From CAIMZW01 sp037130455 (lineage in GTDB: Bacteria; Actinomycetota; Actinomycetes; Nanopelagicales; Nanopelagicaceae), in the NCBI GenBank assembly GCA_037130455.1, contig JBAXSZ010000022.1, forward strand, positions 1 through 25,695: a DNA stretch of 25,695 nt, read 5' to 3'. Made by a program: the position numbers and the translations under genes. The notes below the pieces were generated by a model. That model was given only the letters and a program-made list of their open reading frames with translations, ran no database searches and was not told the DNA's origin. Of the stretch, positions 14,191-21,726 are shown in pieces (position 1 is the stretch's first letter; each line of letters begins with the position of its first letter).

Positions 14191-15747
14191 TTAGAGGTTT
14201 GAGATTGGTCCCTTGAACCATTTCTTGGCGGACAAGTGCCACCAGGCCCAGATGACAATCAAAACTCCACCGGTCAAAATTGGAGCGTAGTTAACTGCCG
14301 TCCAGCTAAATGCCTTGTTCCCAGGCGTTCCCGCTGGAGAAGTAGGCAAGATGAAGTAGAAAGAGATGATCACAATCTCAGCAACTGCAGCAGTACACAT
14401 CCACTTGTACTTCGAGCCCAAGTTCCACTCGCCTACTTTGAATGAGGAACCCGCCTTCAAACGTAAGAAGATTGGGATCATGAAAGCTAAGTAGAGAGAA
14501 ATTACGCACACTGAAACAACCGCGTAGAAGGCTGTTGGTACGCCTGCTGAACTCTTATAGAGAGCAGGAAGTGTCATGACAACGCCAGCCACTGCTGAAA
14601 CCATAATCGCATTGAATGGAGTTCCCTTTGCATCGACTTTACGCAACGTTTTGCTACCAGGAAGTGCGCCGTCGCGAGAGAAGGCGTACATCATGCGAGA
14701 GCAAGAAGTCAGGCAGGCACAGACACAGAAGATCTGACCAACTGTTGTGATGAGGATGACGAACTTAAATAGCGCACCTCCACCGAGGGCGCCATTAATG
14801 ATCGTGATAACGCTTCCGATTCCAAATGGATTTACCTTTGGATCGGTGGAGTTAACTGCGTCGGCATTGGTTGCTGCCCAAAGGAATGACATCAAGAGCA
14901 AATATCCACCGATTGCGGAATAGAAGATGGACTTCCAAATTCCCTTAGCGGCGTTGATATGTGCATTGTGAGTTTCTTCAGATAAGTGTGCTGACGCGTC
15001 AAAACCGGTGATGGTGTACTGCGTGAGCAATAGACCAAGTGGAAGGATATAAATCCAATAGCTGTGTATACCACCGCTGCCGAATCCGGAGTTATTGAAG
15101 TGTTGCGTAAACATCCACTTCAATGATTGGTGATGGGATGGCTTCAAGAACATCACCAAGATGATGATCGCAGAACCGAAAACGTGCCACCAGACCGAAA
15201 CGTTATTAAATACAGCCAAAAGATGATGACCAAAAATATTGATCAACGTTGCGAAGACCATGATCACCAGAAAGAGAACAAATTGTTGGTGGATGTAGTC
15301 CCCGCCCATGAACTTGGCTTCAAAACCAGGGAAGTAGAAGCCGATCAAAGTGTTGATAAAGAAGGTAACTCCGTAACCCACCGATGCGGTCACTGAGACC
15401 AAGCCAACTAGGTTCAACCAACCGGTGTAGAAGCCAGCTTTGGCGCCACCTAGCTTGGATGCCCACCAGTAGATTCCACCTGACGTTGGGTAAGCCGAAG
15501 CTAGTTCGGACATGCAGAATCCGATGATCAAAATAAATGTGGAGACGACTGGCCAGCCAATGGAAATTGCTACTGGGCCGCCATTATTCCAAGCCTGGGC
15601 AAAGGTGGTAAAACACCCGGCCAAAATTGAGATGATCGAGAATGAAATTGCGAAGTTTGAGAAACCTGACCAAGTTCGGTGCAGTTCCTGCTTGTATCCG
15701 AGCGCCGCTAAGCGAGCCTCGTCATCATTTTGTGTCTGATTCGACAT
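14191..15747 (-). CDS. APC-family permease, amino acid-choline (ACT) type
   Basis: A 518-residue integral membrane protein with about 12 hydrophobic segments. The N-terminus LGYKQELHRTWSGFSNFAISF and the following SIISILAG, then SAYPTSGGIYWWASKLGG, are hallmarks of the ACT branch of the APC superfamily, whose members carry GABA, choline, polyamines or related amines. TGFDASAHLSEET matches the conserved loop after helix 6. It should import the amine handled by the neighbouring enzymes. Translation start is clear: AAGGGGAG just upstream of the ATG. It is divergent from the gamma-glutamyl-amine synthetase gene, and a palindrome sits directly in front of it, suggesting shared control. The substrate cannot be read from the sequence. 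Confidence 0.88.
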   Translation of the reverse strand: MSNQTQNDDEARLAALGYKQELHRTWSGFSNFAISFSIISILAGCFTTFAQAWNNGGPVAISIGWPVVSTFILIIGFCMSELASAYPTSGGIYWWASKLGGAKAGFYTGWLNLVGLVSVTASVGYGVTFFINTLIGFYFPGFEAKFMGGDYIHQQFVLFLVIMVFATLINIFGHHLLAVFNNVSVWWHVFGSAIIILVMFLKPSHHQSLKWMFTQHFNNSGFGSGGIHSYWIYILPLGLLLTQYTITGFDASAHLSEETHNAHINAAKGIWKSIFYSAIGGYLLLMSFLWAATNADAVNSTDPKVNPFGIGSVITIINGALGGGALFKFVILITTVGQIFCVCACLTSCSRMMYAFSRDGALPGSKTLRKVDAKGTPFNAIMVSAVAGVVMTLPALYKSSAGVPTAFYAVVSVCVISLYLAFMIPIFLRLKAGSSFKVGEWNLGSKYKWMCTAAVAEIVIISFYFILPTSPAGTPGNKAFSWTAVNYAPILTGGVLIVIWAWWHLSAKKWFKGPISNL

Positions 15748-15771
15748 TCATCTCCCCTTCTAGAAGTTGGG

Positions 15772-15789
15772 TGTGAGTCTGCTCTCACA
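15772..15789. promoter_or_regulatory. Palindrome TGTGAG-n6-CTCACA in the permease/synthetase intergenic region
   Basis: A perfect six-base inverted repeat with a six-base centre, 24 bases upstream of the permease ATG. It is well placed to be a repressor operator over the permease promoter. No regulator gene is adjacent, so the binder would be encoded elsewhere. Confidence 0.45.
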
Positions 15790-15820
15790 TTCGTGATTTT
15801 GGAAGCAAATACGCGGTGAA

Positions 15821-15847
15821 TTCACAGAATTGTTACAAAATTTTCAT
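15821..15847 (+). promoter_or_regulatory. Second OmpR-type triple repeat, before the glutamine-synthetase-like operon
   Basis: TTCAC-n6-GTTAC-n6-TTCAT, again with an exact 11-base period, as before glnA at 2069-2095. It lies about 130 bases before the ATG at 15980 and upstream of a plausible -10 GATAAT at 15936. Nitrogen control by GlnR (or cross-control by a PhoP-like regulator) of both genes is the natural inference. Confidence 0.45.
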
Positions 15848-15860
15848 CTCGAACATATCG

Positions 15861-15870
15861 ACTCATGAGT
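15861..15870. promoter_or_regulatory. 10-base perfect palindrome ACTCATGAGT
   Basis: A perfect palindrome between the triple repeat and the -10 candidate, loosely flanked by GAACA and TGTTC (15851-15855 and 15871-15875). It may be an extra operator half of the same control region. The evidence is the symmetry only. Confidence 0.25.
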
Positions 15871-15935
15871 TGTTCAGGCTTGGGATTCGGGTGCTTGCAA
15901 TCTTAAAAAGTTGTGGAAGGCTCTCAGTAGCTCTC

Positions 15936-15941
15936 GATAAT
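15936..15941 (+). promoter_or_regulatory. Candidate -10 box GATAAT for the synthetase operon
   Basis: GATAAT lies 38 bases before the ATG at 15980. A TTGTGG sequence is 19 bases upstream of it, a spacing slightly longer than ideal. The weak -35 fits a promoter that needs an activator, such as one bound at the triple repeat. Confidence 0.3.
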
Positions 15942-15979
15942 TTTCAGCCAGTTTCAGTGGTTTTTAGTAGGAGGAAAGA

Positions 15980-17344
15980 ATGTCACTTCAAGGAAAACGT
16001 CTCACGCTCGATGAACTTAAGGCTGATGTTGCCGCTGGTGTCATAGATACCGTCGTCGTTGGGGCCACGGATATGCAAGGCAGGTTGCAGGGTAAGCGGA
16101 TCCACGCCCCCTTCTTCCTAGAGGACACCGTCAAGAATGGAACTGAAGGCTGCAACTACCTACTGGCTGTAGATATCGACATGAATACCGTTCAGGGATA
16201 CGACATTTCCTCCTGGGACACTGGGTATGCCGATATGGGCATGTCCCCCGATTTCGCCACGCTTCGATATTTACCCTGGCATCCGGGAACCGCAATGGTC
16301 GTTGCCGATTTTGTAGATCATCATCACCAAGGAATATCTGTATCGCCACGAACCGTATTAAAAACGCAACTGGAGCGTCTCCACAAAGCGGGCATGGTTG
16401 CGCTCTGCGGAACTGAGTTGGAGTTCATCGTCTTCAAAGATACTTTTGAAGAAGCTTGGAACAGCGGGTATCAAGGATTAACCCCAGCAAATCAATACAA
16501 CGTCGACTATTCACTCACTGGAACTGCAAGAGTGGAAAAACTTCTTCGCGCAATACGACTCAATATGGATGCGGCTGGACTCATTGTTGAATCCGCCAAA
16601 GGTGAATGTAACTATGGTCAACACGAAATTGCCTTTCGCTACGAAGATGCGTTAACAACCTGCGATAACCATTCGATCTACAAAATGGGCGCCAAAGAGA
16701 TTGCCTCCGAGCAAGGTTGCTCCTTAACTTTCATGGCAAAGTTCAATGAAAAAGAGGGCAACTCTTGTCACATCCACCTCTCCTTTAGAGACTTGGCCGA
16801 CAACGCCATTATGTCTGGTGATGCCGGTGATGGGATGTCAGAACTTGGCCGAGCCTTCTTGGCCGGACAACAACAACACATGCGCGAGCTCACTTTGCTC
16901 TTTGCCCCGAATATCAACTCTTACAAGCGATACCAACCAGGAACATTTGCGCCGACAGCTATTAAGTGGGGCCGTGACAATCGAACGTGTGCGCTTCGAC
17001 TTGTTGGTTCGGGACATTCGCTGCGAATCGAAAATCGCGTTCCGGGTGGAGATGTCAATCCATATATGGCAGTTGCAGGAATGGTTGCCGCGGGCATTGA
17101 TGGGATTGAAAAGAATCTGGTCCTAGAACCGATCTTCACTGGAAATGCCTATGCGCTCGAGACATCCCGAGTTCCCCACACGCTTCAAGAGGCCCGAGAT
17201 CTATGGGCAAATAGCCAATGGGTTAAGGAAACCTTCGGTGAAGATGTTCAAAAGCATTACACCCATATGGCAGATACTGAAATCGATGCCTTTGGCAGAG
17301 CAGTGACTGATTGGGAAAGGTTTAGAAGTTTCGAGCGTATGTAA
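15980..17344 (+). CDS. Gamma-glutamyl-amine synthetase (glutamine-synthetase-like, PuuA/GlnA3-GlnA4 type)
   Basis: A 454-residue member of the glutamine synthetase superfamily. Metal and ATP site motifs are kept: GTELEF (Glu146, Glu148), the block Glu204-Glu209-GQHEI (to 217), CHIHLS (263-268), and RIENRVPGGDVNPY. The N-terminus and the loop after the Glu motifs differ from glnA, and the adenylylation Tyr segment DKDLYEL is absent. Such paralogues join glutamate to an amine other than ammonia, for example PuuA with putrescine, GlnA3 with polyamines, GlnA4 with ethanolamine in Streptomyces, and IpuC with isopropylamine. The start has GGAGG at ideal distance. It leads a four-gene operon with dehydrogenases and a hydrolase, which supports a catabolic role. 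The amine is not known. Confidence 0.88.
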   Translation: MSLQGKRLTLDELKADVAAGVIDTVVVGATDMQGRLQGKRIHAPFFLEDTVKNGTEGCNYLLAVDIDMNTVQGYDISSWDTGYADMGMSPDFATLRYLPWHPGTAMVVADFVDHHHQGISVSPRTVLKTQLERLHKAGMVALCGTELEFIVFKDTFEEAWNSGYQGLTPANQYNVDYSLTGTARVEKLLRAIRLNMDAAGLIVESAKGECNYGQHEIAFRYEDALTTCDNHSIYKMGAKEIASEQGCSLTFMAKFNEKEGNSCHIHLSFRDLADNAIMSGDAGDGMSELGRAFLAGQQQHMRELTLLFAPNINSYKRYQPGTFAPTAIKWGRDNRTCALRLVGSGHSLRIENRVPGGDVNPYMAVAGMVAAGIDGIEKNLVLEPIFTGNAYALETSRVPHTLQEARDLWANSQWVKETFGEDVQKHYTHMADTEIDAFGRAVTDWERFRSFERM

Positions 17345-17390
17345 GACCCACTAGAGTTATTACATACTGGAGAAGAGAAGCTAAGGCGCC

Positions 17391-18755
17391 ATGACTACAT
17401 ACACGATCATCAATCCCACCACCGCTCAACCTGTCCAAGAAATTCATTTGGCCGACATTTTCGAAACTGATGTCATTATTGAAAAGGCGGAACGAGCTTT
17501 TCACAGTTGGAGACTTGTAGCGCCTGGTGACCGAGCCAAATTGCTCCGCAGATTTGCCGCGGTCGTTGAATCCCACACCGAAGAATTGGCACAACTGGAA
17601 GTCCTCAACTCTGGCCACACCATTGGCAATGCCAGATGGGAGGCCGGAAACGTTGTTAACGTTTTAAATTACTACAGCGCTTCACCTGAGCGCCTCTTTG
17701 GGCGTCAGATTCCAGTTCCCAACGGTATCGACATCACTTTCAAAGAGCCGTTAGGTGTCATCGGAATAATCGTTCCATGGAACTTTCCGATGCCTATTGC
17801 TGGCTGGGGTTTCGGACCGGCGCTGGCGGCTGGCAATACTGTCGTCTTGAAACCTGCAGAGGTAACCCCACTGACGGCAATTCGGTTGGCTGAACTTGCT
17901 CTGGAAGCTGGAATTCCGGAAGGAGTCTTCAGCGTCATCCCTGGAAAAGGAAGCGTCGTGGGCGAACGTTTTGTCACGCACCCAGCAGTTCGAAAGATTG
18001 TCTTCACCGGTTCCACAACGGTTGGAAAACACATCATGCAAGGTTGCGCCAATCAGGTAAAACGCTTAACTCTGGAACTTGGTGGCAAGAGCGCAAACAT
18101 TATTTTTGATGATGCCGACATCGAAAGAGCGGCAGCAAATGCTCCTGGCGCGGTCTTCGACAATGCCGGGCAAGATTGCTGTGCTCGCTCCCGAATTTTG
18201 GTTCAGAAAAGCGTCTACGAAAAATTTATGGAGCACTTTGAAGTGGCGGTAAAAGCTTTTAGAGTTGAAGATCCGGCGAATGAAAGTGCCGAGATGGGAC
18301 CGCTCATTACTGCAGCTCATCTAGCTCGCGTTCAAGAATATGTCCCAAGTGGTGCCCCTATTGCTTTCCAAGGCACTAAACCTGAAGGCGATGGTTTCTG
18401 GTTTGCACCAACAGTATTGGCACACACCAATTTAGAAGATCGCGCATATCGCGAGGAAATCTTTGGTCCTGTTGTCTCCGTTGTGCCATTCGTGGATGAA
18501 GCGGATGCGATTCGAATTGCCAATGATTCCGAATTTGGATTGTCTGGATCTATTTGGTCCAGAGATATTGGAAGAGCAGTTCGAGTATCTCGCGGAGTTG
18601 AAGCGGGAAATCTCTCAGTCAACTCAAATTCTTCAGTCCGTTATTGGACCCCATTTGGCGGGTACAAACAATCTGGCCTAGGTCGCGAACTTGGCCCCGA
18701 CGCTCTTGATGCTTTCACCGAAACCAAAAACGTTTTCTTCGATACCCAAAACTAG
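17391..18755 (+). CDS. NAD(P)-dependent aldehyde dehydrogenase
   Basis: A 454-residue ALDH-superfamily enzyme. VPWNFP holds the oxyanion Asn131, FTGSTTVG (205-212) binds the nucleotide, LELGGKS holds the general base Glu229, and NAGQDCCARSR holds the nucleophile Cys263. EIFGPVV and the C-terminal PFGGYKQSGLGRE complete the fold. The length is a little short of the usual 480-500 residues, mostly at the N-terminus. In this operon it would oxidise a gamma-glutamylamino-aldehyde to the acid, as PuuC does. The ATG is 46 bases after the synthetase stop, with AAGG seven bases before it. Confidence 0.92.
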   Translation: MTTYTIINPTTAQPVQEIHLADIFETDVIIEKAERAFHSWRLVAPGDRAKLLRRFAAVVESHTEELAQLEVLNSGHTIGNARWEAGNVVNVLNYYSASPERLFGRQIPVPNGIDITFKEPLGVIGIIVPWNFPMPIAGWGFGPALAAGNTVVLKPAEVTPLTAIRLAELALEAGIPEGVFSVIPGKGSVVGERFVTHPAVRKIVFTGSTTVGKHIMQGCANQVKRLTLELGGKSANIIFDDADIERAAANAPGAVFDNAGQDCCARSRILVQKSVYEKFMEHFEVAVKAFRVEDPANESAEMGPLITAAHLARVQEYVPSGAPIAFQGTKPEGDGFWFAPTVLAHTNLEDRAYREEIFGPVVSVVPFVDEADAIRIANDSEFGLSGSIWSRDIGRAVRVSRGVEAGNLSVNSNSSVRYWTPFGGYKQSGLGRELGPDALDAFTETKNVFFDTQN

Positions 18756-18768
18756 GAGTAAAAAACAC

Positions 18769-19539
18769 ATGGAACGTTTACACGATCGAGTTGCCGTAAT
18801 CACTGGAGCTGCTAGCGGAATTGGTTATGCCACCGCTCAACGCTTTGCTGCCGAAGGCGCCAAAGTAGTAATTGTGGATTTGAATGAAGAAGTTGGTACC
18901 AAAGTTGCCGAAGAACTTGGTGGCCTTTATGTGAAAGCAAACGTTACTTCTGAAGAAGATGTCCAACGCATGTACAAAGTTGCCTTCGACACCTATGGTC
19001 GCATCGATATCGCCTTCAACAATGCTGGAATTTCTCCACCAGATGACGATTCCATCCTGACCACCGGAATTGATGCCTGGCGTCGAGTCCAAGAAGTTAA
19101 TCTGACTTCGGTCTACCTCTGCTGCAAGTATGTCCTTCCTTACATGCAGAAAGCAGGAAAAGGCTCCATCATTAATACAGCTTCCTTTGTTGCCACAATG
19201 GGTGCGGCTACTTCGCAAATCTCTTACACCGCATCCAAAGGTGGAGTTCTAGCCATGAGCCGCGAGCTTGGTGTGCAATTCGCTCGTGAAGGCATCCGTG
19301 TTAATGCGCTCTCCCCTGGACCTGTAAATACACCATTGCTTCGCGAGCTTTTTGCCAAGGATCCAGAGCGCGCAGCCCGGCGCCTGGTTCATATCCCATT
19401 TGGCCGATTCGCCGAACCAACCGAAATCGCTGCCGCGGTGGCATTTCTTGCATCTGACGATTCTTCCTTTATTACCGCTTCCAACTTCTTGGTTGATGGC
19501 GGAATCAGTGGTGCTTACGTAACTCCGCTCTCCGAGTAA
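18769..19539 (+). CDS. Short-chain dehydrogenase/reductase (SDR)
   Basis: A 256-residue classical SDR. The cofactor motif is GAASGIG (13-19), with Asp37 after the second strand, which favours NAD. NNAG is at 84-87 and the catalytic set is Ser139, Tyr153 and Lys157 (YTASK). The end NFLVDGG is typical. In the operon it could oxidise the hydroxyl of a gamma-glutamyl amino alcohol to the aldehyde used by the preceding enzyme. The start at 18769 was chosen over a longer in-frame extension that runs back into the aldehyde dehydrogenase gene; AGGAG overlaps the upstream stop region. The intergenic gap is 13 bases. Confidence 0.92.
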   Translation: MERLHDRVAVITGAASGIGYATAQRFAAEGAKVVIVDLNEEVGTKVAEELGGLYVKANVTSEEDVQRMYKVAFDTYGRIDIAFNNAGISPPDDDSILTTGIDAWRRVQEVNLTSVYLCCKYVLPYMQKAGKGSIINTASFVATMGAATSQISYTASKGGVLAMSRELGVQFAREGIRVNALSPGPVNTPLLRELFAKDPERAARRLVHIPFGRFAEPTEIAAAVAFLASDDSSFITASNFLVDGGISGAYVTPLSE

Positions 19540-19551
19540 GGGGCATATTGA

Positions 19552-20295
19552 ATGTGTAGATTGATGGGTTACGTCTCTGGATCAGCGACAACTTTTTCCG
19601 AAATCGGTGGCAAGAATTTTCCACAGTTTTCGGCCCTCTCCGCTCTCCACAATGATGGTTGGGGAATTGCAACTGTTGGTGAAGAGGAAGTTACTTCGGT
19701 AATTCTGGAACCAACTCCAGCAGTGGATAGTCCAAAATTTATAGAAAGTTCCACGACGCTACAAGCAGATGCAGCTTTGCTTCATTTCCGCTGGGCAACT
19801 ACCGGCTTAGCAGTCAATGAAGAAAATACCCATCCATTTAGCCATGAGCAATATTCCTTTATTCACAATGGCGGAATCTCCCCGAAGGAATCTATCGATG
19901 ATTTCGTCGATGCAGATCTCTTCAGCCAGAGGCGGGGCGACACCGATAGTGAGCGCTACTTCCTGGCCTTGGTTTCGCACATTAGAAAAGAAGGTCTCAT
20001 CGAAGGAACCTTGGAAGGTGTGCGAGAAATAAGGAATTCCTGCAGTTTCTCAAGTCTTAATGCCATGCTCTTGACACCAAAGTTTTACTTGGTGATTTGC
20101 GAGCATAACAATGCCAAAATTCCTGGTGCCTTTGAAAATGATTTGGACTATTACGAATTGAAATATCGCCAAGATGAGCACGGGATCGTGGTTGCCTCGT
20201 CGGGCTGGGATCAGAGCGATTGGACCACCCTGGCAAACCATCGGCTCTTGGTTGTTAATCGAGTTACGCTGGAAGTTGAAATTGTAGAAATCTAA
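19552..20295 (+). CDS. Class II glutamine amidotransferase-like hydrolase
   Basis: A 247-residue N-terminal-nucleophile hydrolase of the class II amidotransferase fold. Cys2 directly follows the initiator Met (MCRLMGY) and would become the N-terminal nucleophile after Met removal. NDGWG (34-38), HFRWAT (78-83), NTHPF (92-96) and HNGG (105-108) are the family's substrate and oxyanion motifs. There is no synthetase domain. EgtC, a relative of the same size, cleaves a gamma-glutamyl amide in ergothioneine synthesis, so a gamma-glutamyl hydrolase role fits the operon and would release glutamate and the product acid. It is the last gene of the operon, 12 bases after the SDR stop, and is followed by a strong hairpin. 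Confidence 0.85.
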   Translation: MCRLMGYVSGSATTFSEIGGKNFPQFSALSALHNDGWGIATVGEEEVTSVILEPTPAVDSPKFIESSTTLQADAALLHFRWATTGLAVNEENTHPFSHEQYSFIHNGGISPKESIDDFVDADLFSQRRGDTDSERYFLALVSHIRKEGLIEGTLEGVREIRNSCSFSSLNAMLLTPKFYLVICEHNNAKIPGAFENDLDYYELKYRQDEHGIVVASSGWDQSDWTTLANHRLLVVNRVTLEVEIVEI

Positions 20296-20311
20296 AAAGT
20301 ACTCAGAAACT

Positions 20312-20353
20312 AAGAAGTGCCGACTCCCTTGAGGGAAGAAGTCGGCACTTCTT
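20312..20353. terminator. Strong bidirectional terminator
   Basis: AAGAAGTGCCGAC (20312-20324) pairs perfectly with GTCGGCACTTCTT (20341-20353), 13 base pairs, with an inner TCCC-ttga-GGGA hairpin at the apex. It lies between the stop of the class II amidotransferase and the stop of the sigma-factor partner on the other strand, so it can serve both transcripts. Confidence 0.85.
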
Positions 20354-20413
20354 CATTTATAGCGTGAATACAAGTTAATTCATTACTTGTATAAAAGTTC
20401 TTTCAGGAAACTC

Positions 20414-21070
20414 TCAGTCATCACCTTCAGATTCACCACCATCTCCGCCGCCATCAGATTCACCATCGCCTTGAGAATCTCCTCCAGACCCACCTGCGAT
20501 AGATGGCTTACCAGAAATTGGAGTTCCCGCAGGTGTAGGAGTTTGCGAAAGCACCGGCTGTGGCTTCGGCGAAGATATTGTGGCAGGTTGCCCGCCTTCG
20601 GATTCATGACTTCCAGAAGAATTATCATCACCAGATCCACTACTGCCGTTGGTGCTGATCGAACCGGAACCATCTTCCTCATGTGAATTCTTTACAGCTG
20701 GAGAATTCACTGGATGTGGTGAAATCTTACTTTCATCGTCGTTGCCGGAAATTTGATCAACCACTTTGGTAACTGGCTTAGTAATCTCCTTCTTCAAATC
20801 TGTAACTGCACCCTTTACACTTTTCGATAATTGATGAGGTAATAGACCTGCATATGCCAATGTCGGTATGACAACGGCAGTAACCACTAATGGTGTGACA
20901 AAATATCGCAAGAACTTCCGCTTTCGCAGAACCTCATTTTCGCGGTAAGCAAGCAAGATTCGATCTAGCGCTTCTGTGTTTTCTGCAACCGGAGCATCGC
21001 CAAATTGACGAAGTGATTCAAATATCGGATCTGAACGAAATTCATCGGGAGTTAGATTCTCGTTATTCAT
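20414..21070 (-). CDS. Single-pass membrane protein coupled to the ECF sigma factor; candidate anti-sigma
   Basis: A 218-residue protein with an about 55-residue cytoplasmic N-terminus (acidic then basic, LRKRKFLRY), one transmembrane helix at about 56-76, and an about 140-residue outer part. That part ends in a Ser/Gly/Asp/Glu-rich low-complexity tail (from about 130), with a Pro/Thr-rich stretch in the middle. The ATGA overlap with the sigma gene means tight coupling, the usual arrangement for an anti-sigma factor. However, no HxxxCxxC zinc motif is present; the protein has no cysteine at all. It is either a non-zinc anti-sigma or a surface protein expressed with the sigma factor. No family is recognised. 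Confidence 0.7.
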   Translation of the reverse strand: MNNENLTPDEFRSDPIFESLRQFGDAPVAENTEALDRILLAYRENEVLRKRKFLRYFVTPLVVTAVVIPTLAYAGLLPHQLSKSVKGAVTDLKKEITKPVTKVVDQISGNDDESKISPHPVNSPAVKNSHEEDGSGSISTNGSSGSGDDNSSGSHESEGGQPATISSPKPQPVLSQTPTPAGTPISGKPSIAGGSGGDSQGDGESDGGGDGGESEGDD

Positions 21071-21657
21071 GCCAGACCTCCTAACTTTTCTCGTAATGCG
21101 ATTAGCCCCCGATGCGAAAGCACTCGGACGGCATTGGCGTTTTTCTTCACTACTAATGCAGTTTCTTCAACTGATAAATCGGAAACGATTCGAAGAAGCA
21201 AAACCTCCGATTGCGCCAATGGAAGTTGAGCGATCGCATTTACCGCTTCACTTACAGTTTCATTAGCCTCAAATTCCTTCTCTACATTGGTCGGACTGGT
21301 AAGCCAGAAAACTTCCTCGATATCCTGACTAGAGCGAGCTTGTCGATCGCGAATTCTGGTGGCGTCGACAATTCGATTCCTTGCAATGGCGTAGAGCCAC
21401 CCCGTGAATTCGGCCGAACTCCCTTTGAACTTTCTGATATCCCGAGCAACGTTGAGCCAGGTCTCCGAGACAACTTCTTCGTAGTCAATGGAACTGTTGA
21501 GCAATCTGATCTGAACAAAGCGGGTCAATTTTGAATTGTGGATTCGCCACAGTGTGGCAAACGCTGCTTCCTCTCCTTTGCGAGCGCCATTTAAGGCAGC
21601 ATCAAGAACTTCCTCGGGCGTCGTGGCAGCTGGCCCAAAGGTCTGCGAATCGCTCAT
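21067..21657 (-). CDS. ECF-type RNA polymerase sigma factor
   Basis: A 196-residue sigma-70 family protein. Region 2 is seen in YEEVVSETWLNVARDIRKFKGSSAEFTGWLYAIARNRIVD (about 60-98). Region 4 is QLPLAQSEVLLLRIVSDLSVEETALVVKKNANAVRVLSHRGLIAL near the C-terminus. There is no region 1 or 3, which defines the extracytoplasmic-function group. The start at 21657 was chosen over an upstream in-frame codon because GAGG lies at the right distance (TGAGGTGTCG then ATG). It is followed, with an ATGA overlap, by the membrane protein that probably controls it. The signal and regulon are unknown. TetR on the same strand ends 69 bases upstream. Confidence 0.9.
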   Translation of the reverse strand: MSDSQTFGPAATTPEEVLDAALNGARKGEEAAFATLWRIHNSKLTRFVQIRLLNSSIDYEEVVSETWLNVARDIRKFKGSSAEFTGWLYAIARNRIVDATRIRDRQARSSQDIEEVFWLTSPTNVEKEFEANETVSEAVNAIAQLPLAQSEVLLLRIVSDLSVEETALVVKKNANAVRVLSHRGLIALREKLGGLA

Positions 21658-21726
21658 CGACACCTCACTTGGAACTCTTTCTCTATAGGCGCACACCTGG
21701 CCCACATCATTACTGTATTTTCGATT

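Noticed and set aside
18691..18768. Upstream in-frame extension of the SDR gene
   Set aside because: It lies within the aldehyde dehydrogenase gene; the ATG at 18769 has its own AGGAG and fits the SDR N-terminus.
20383..20686. Open frames of 99 codons on both strands over the tail of the sigma partner
   Set aside because: They arise from the low-complexity Gly/Ser/Asp coding repeats; the frame coupled by ATGA to the sigma gene is the real one.
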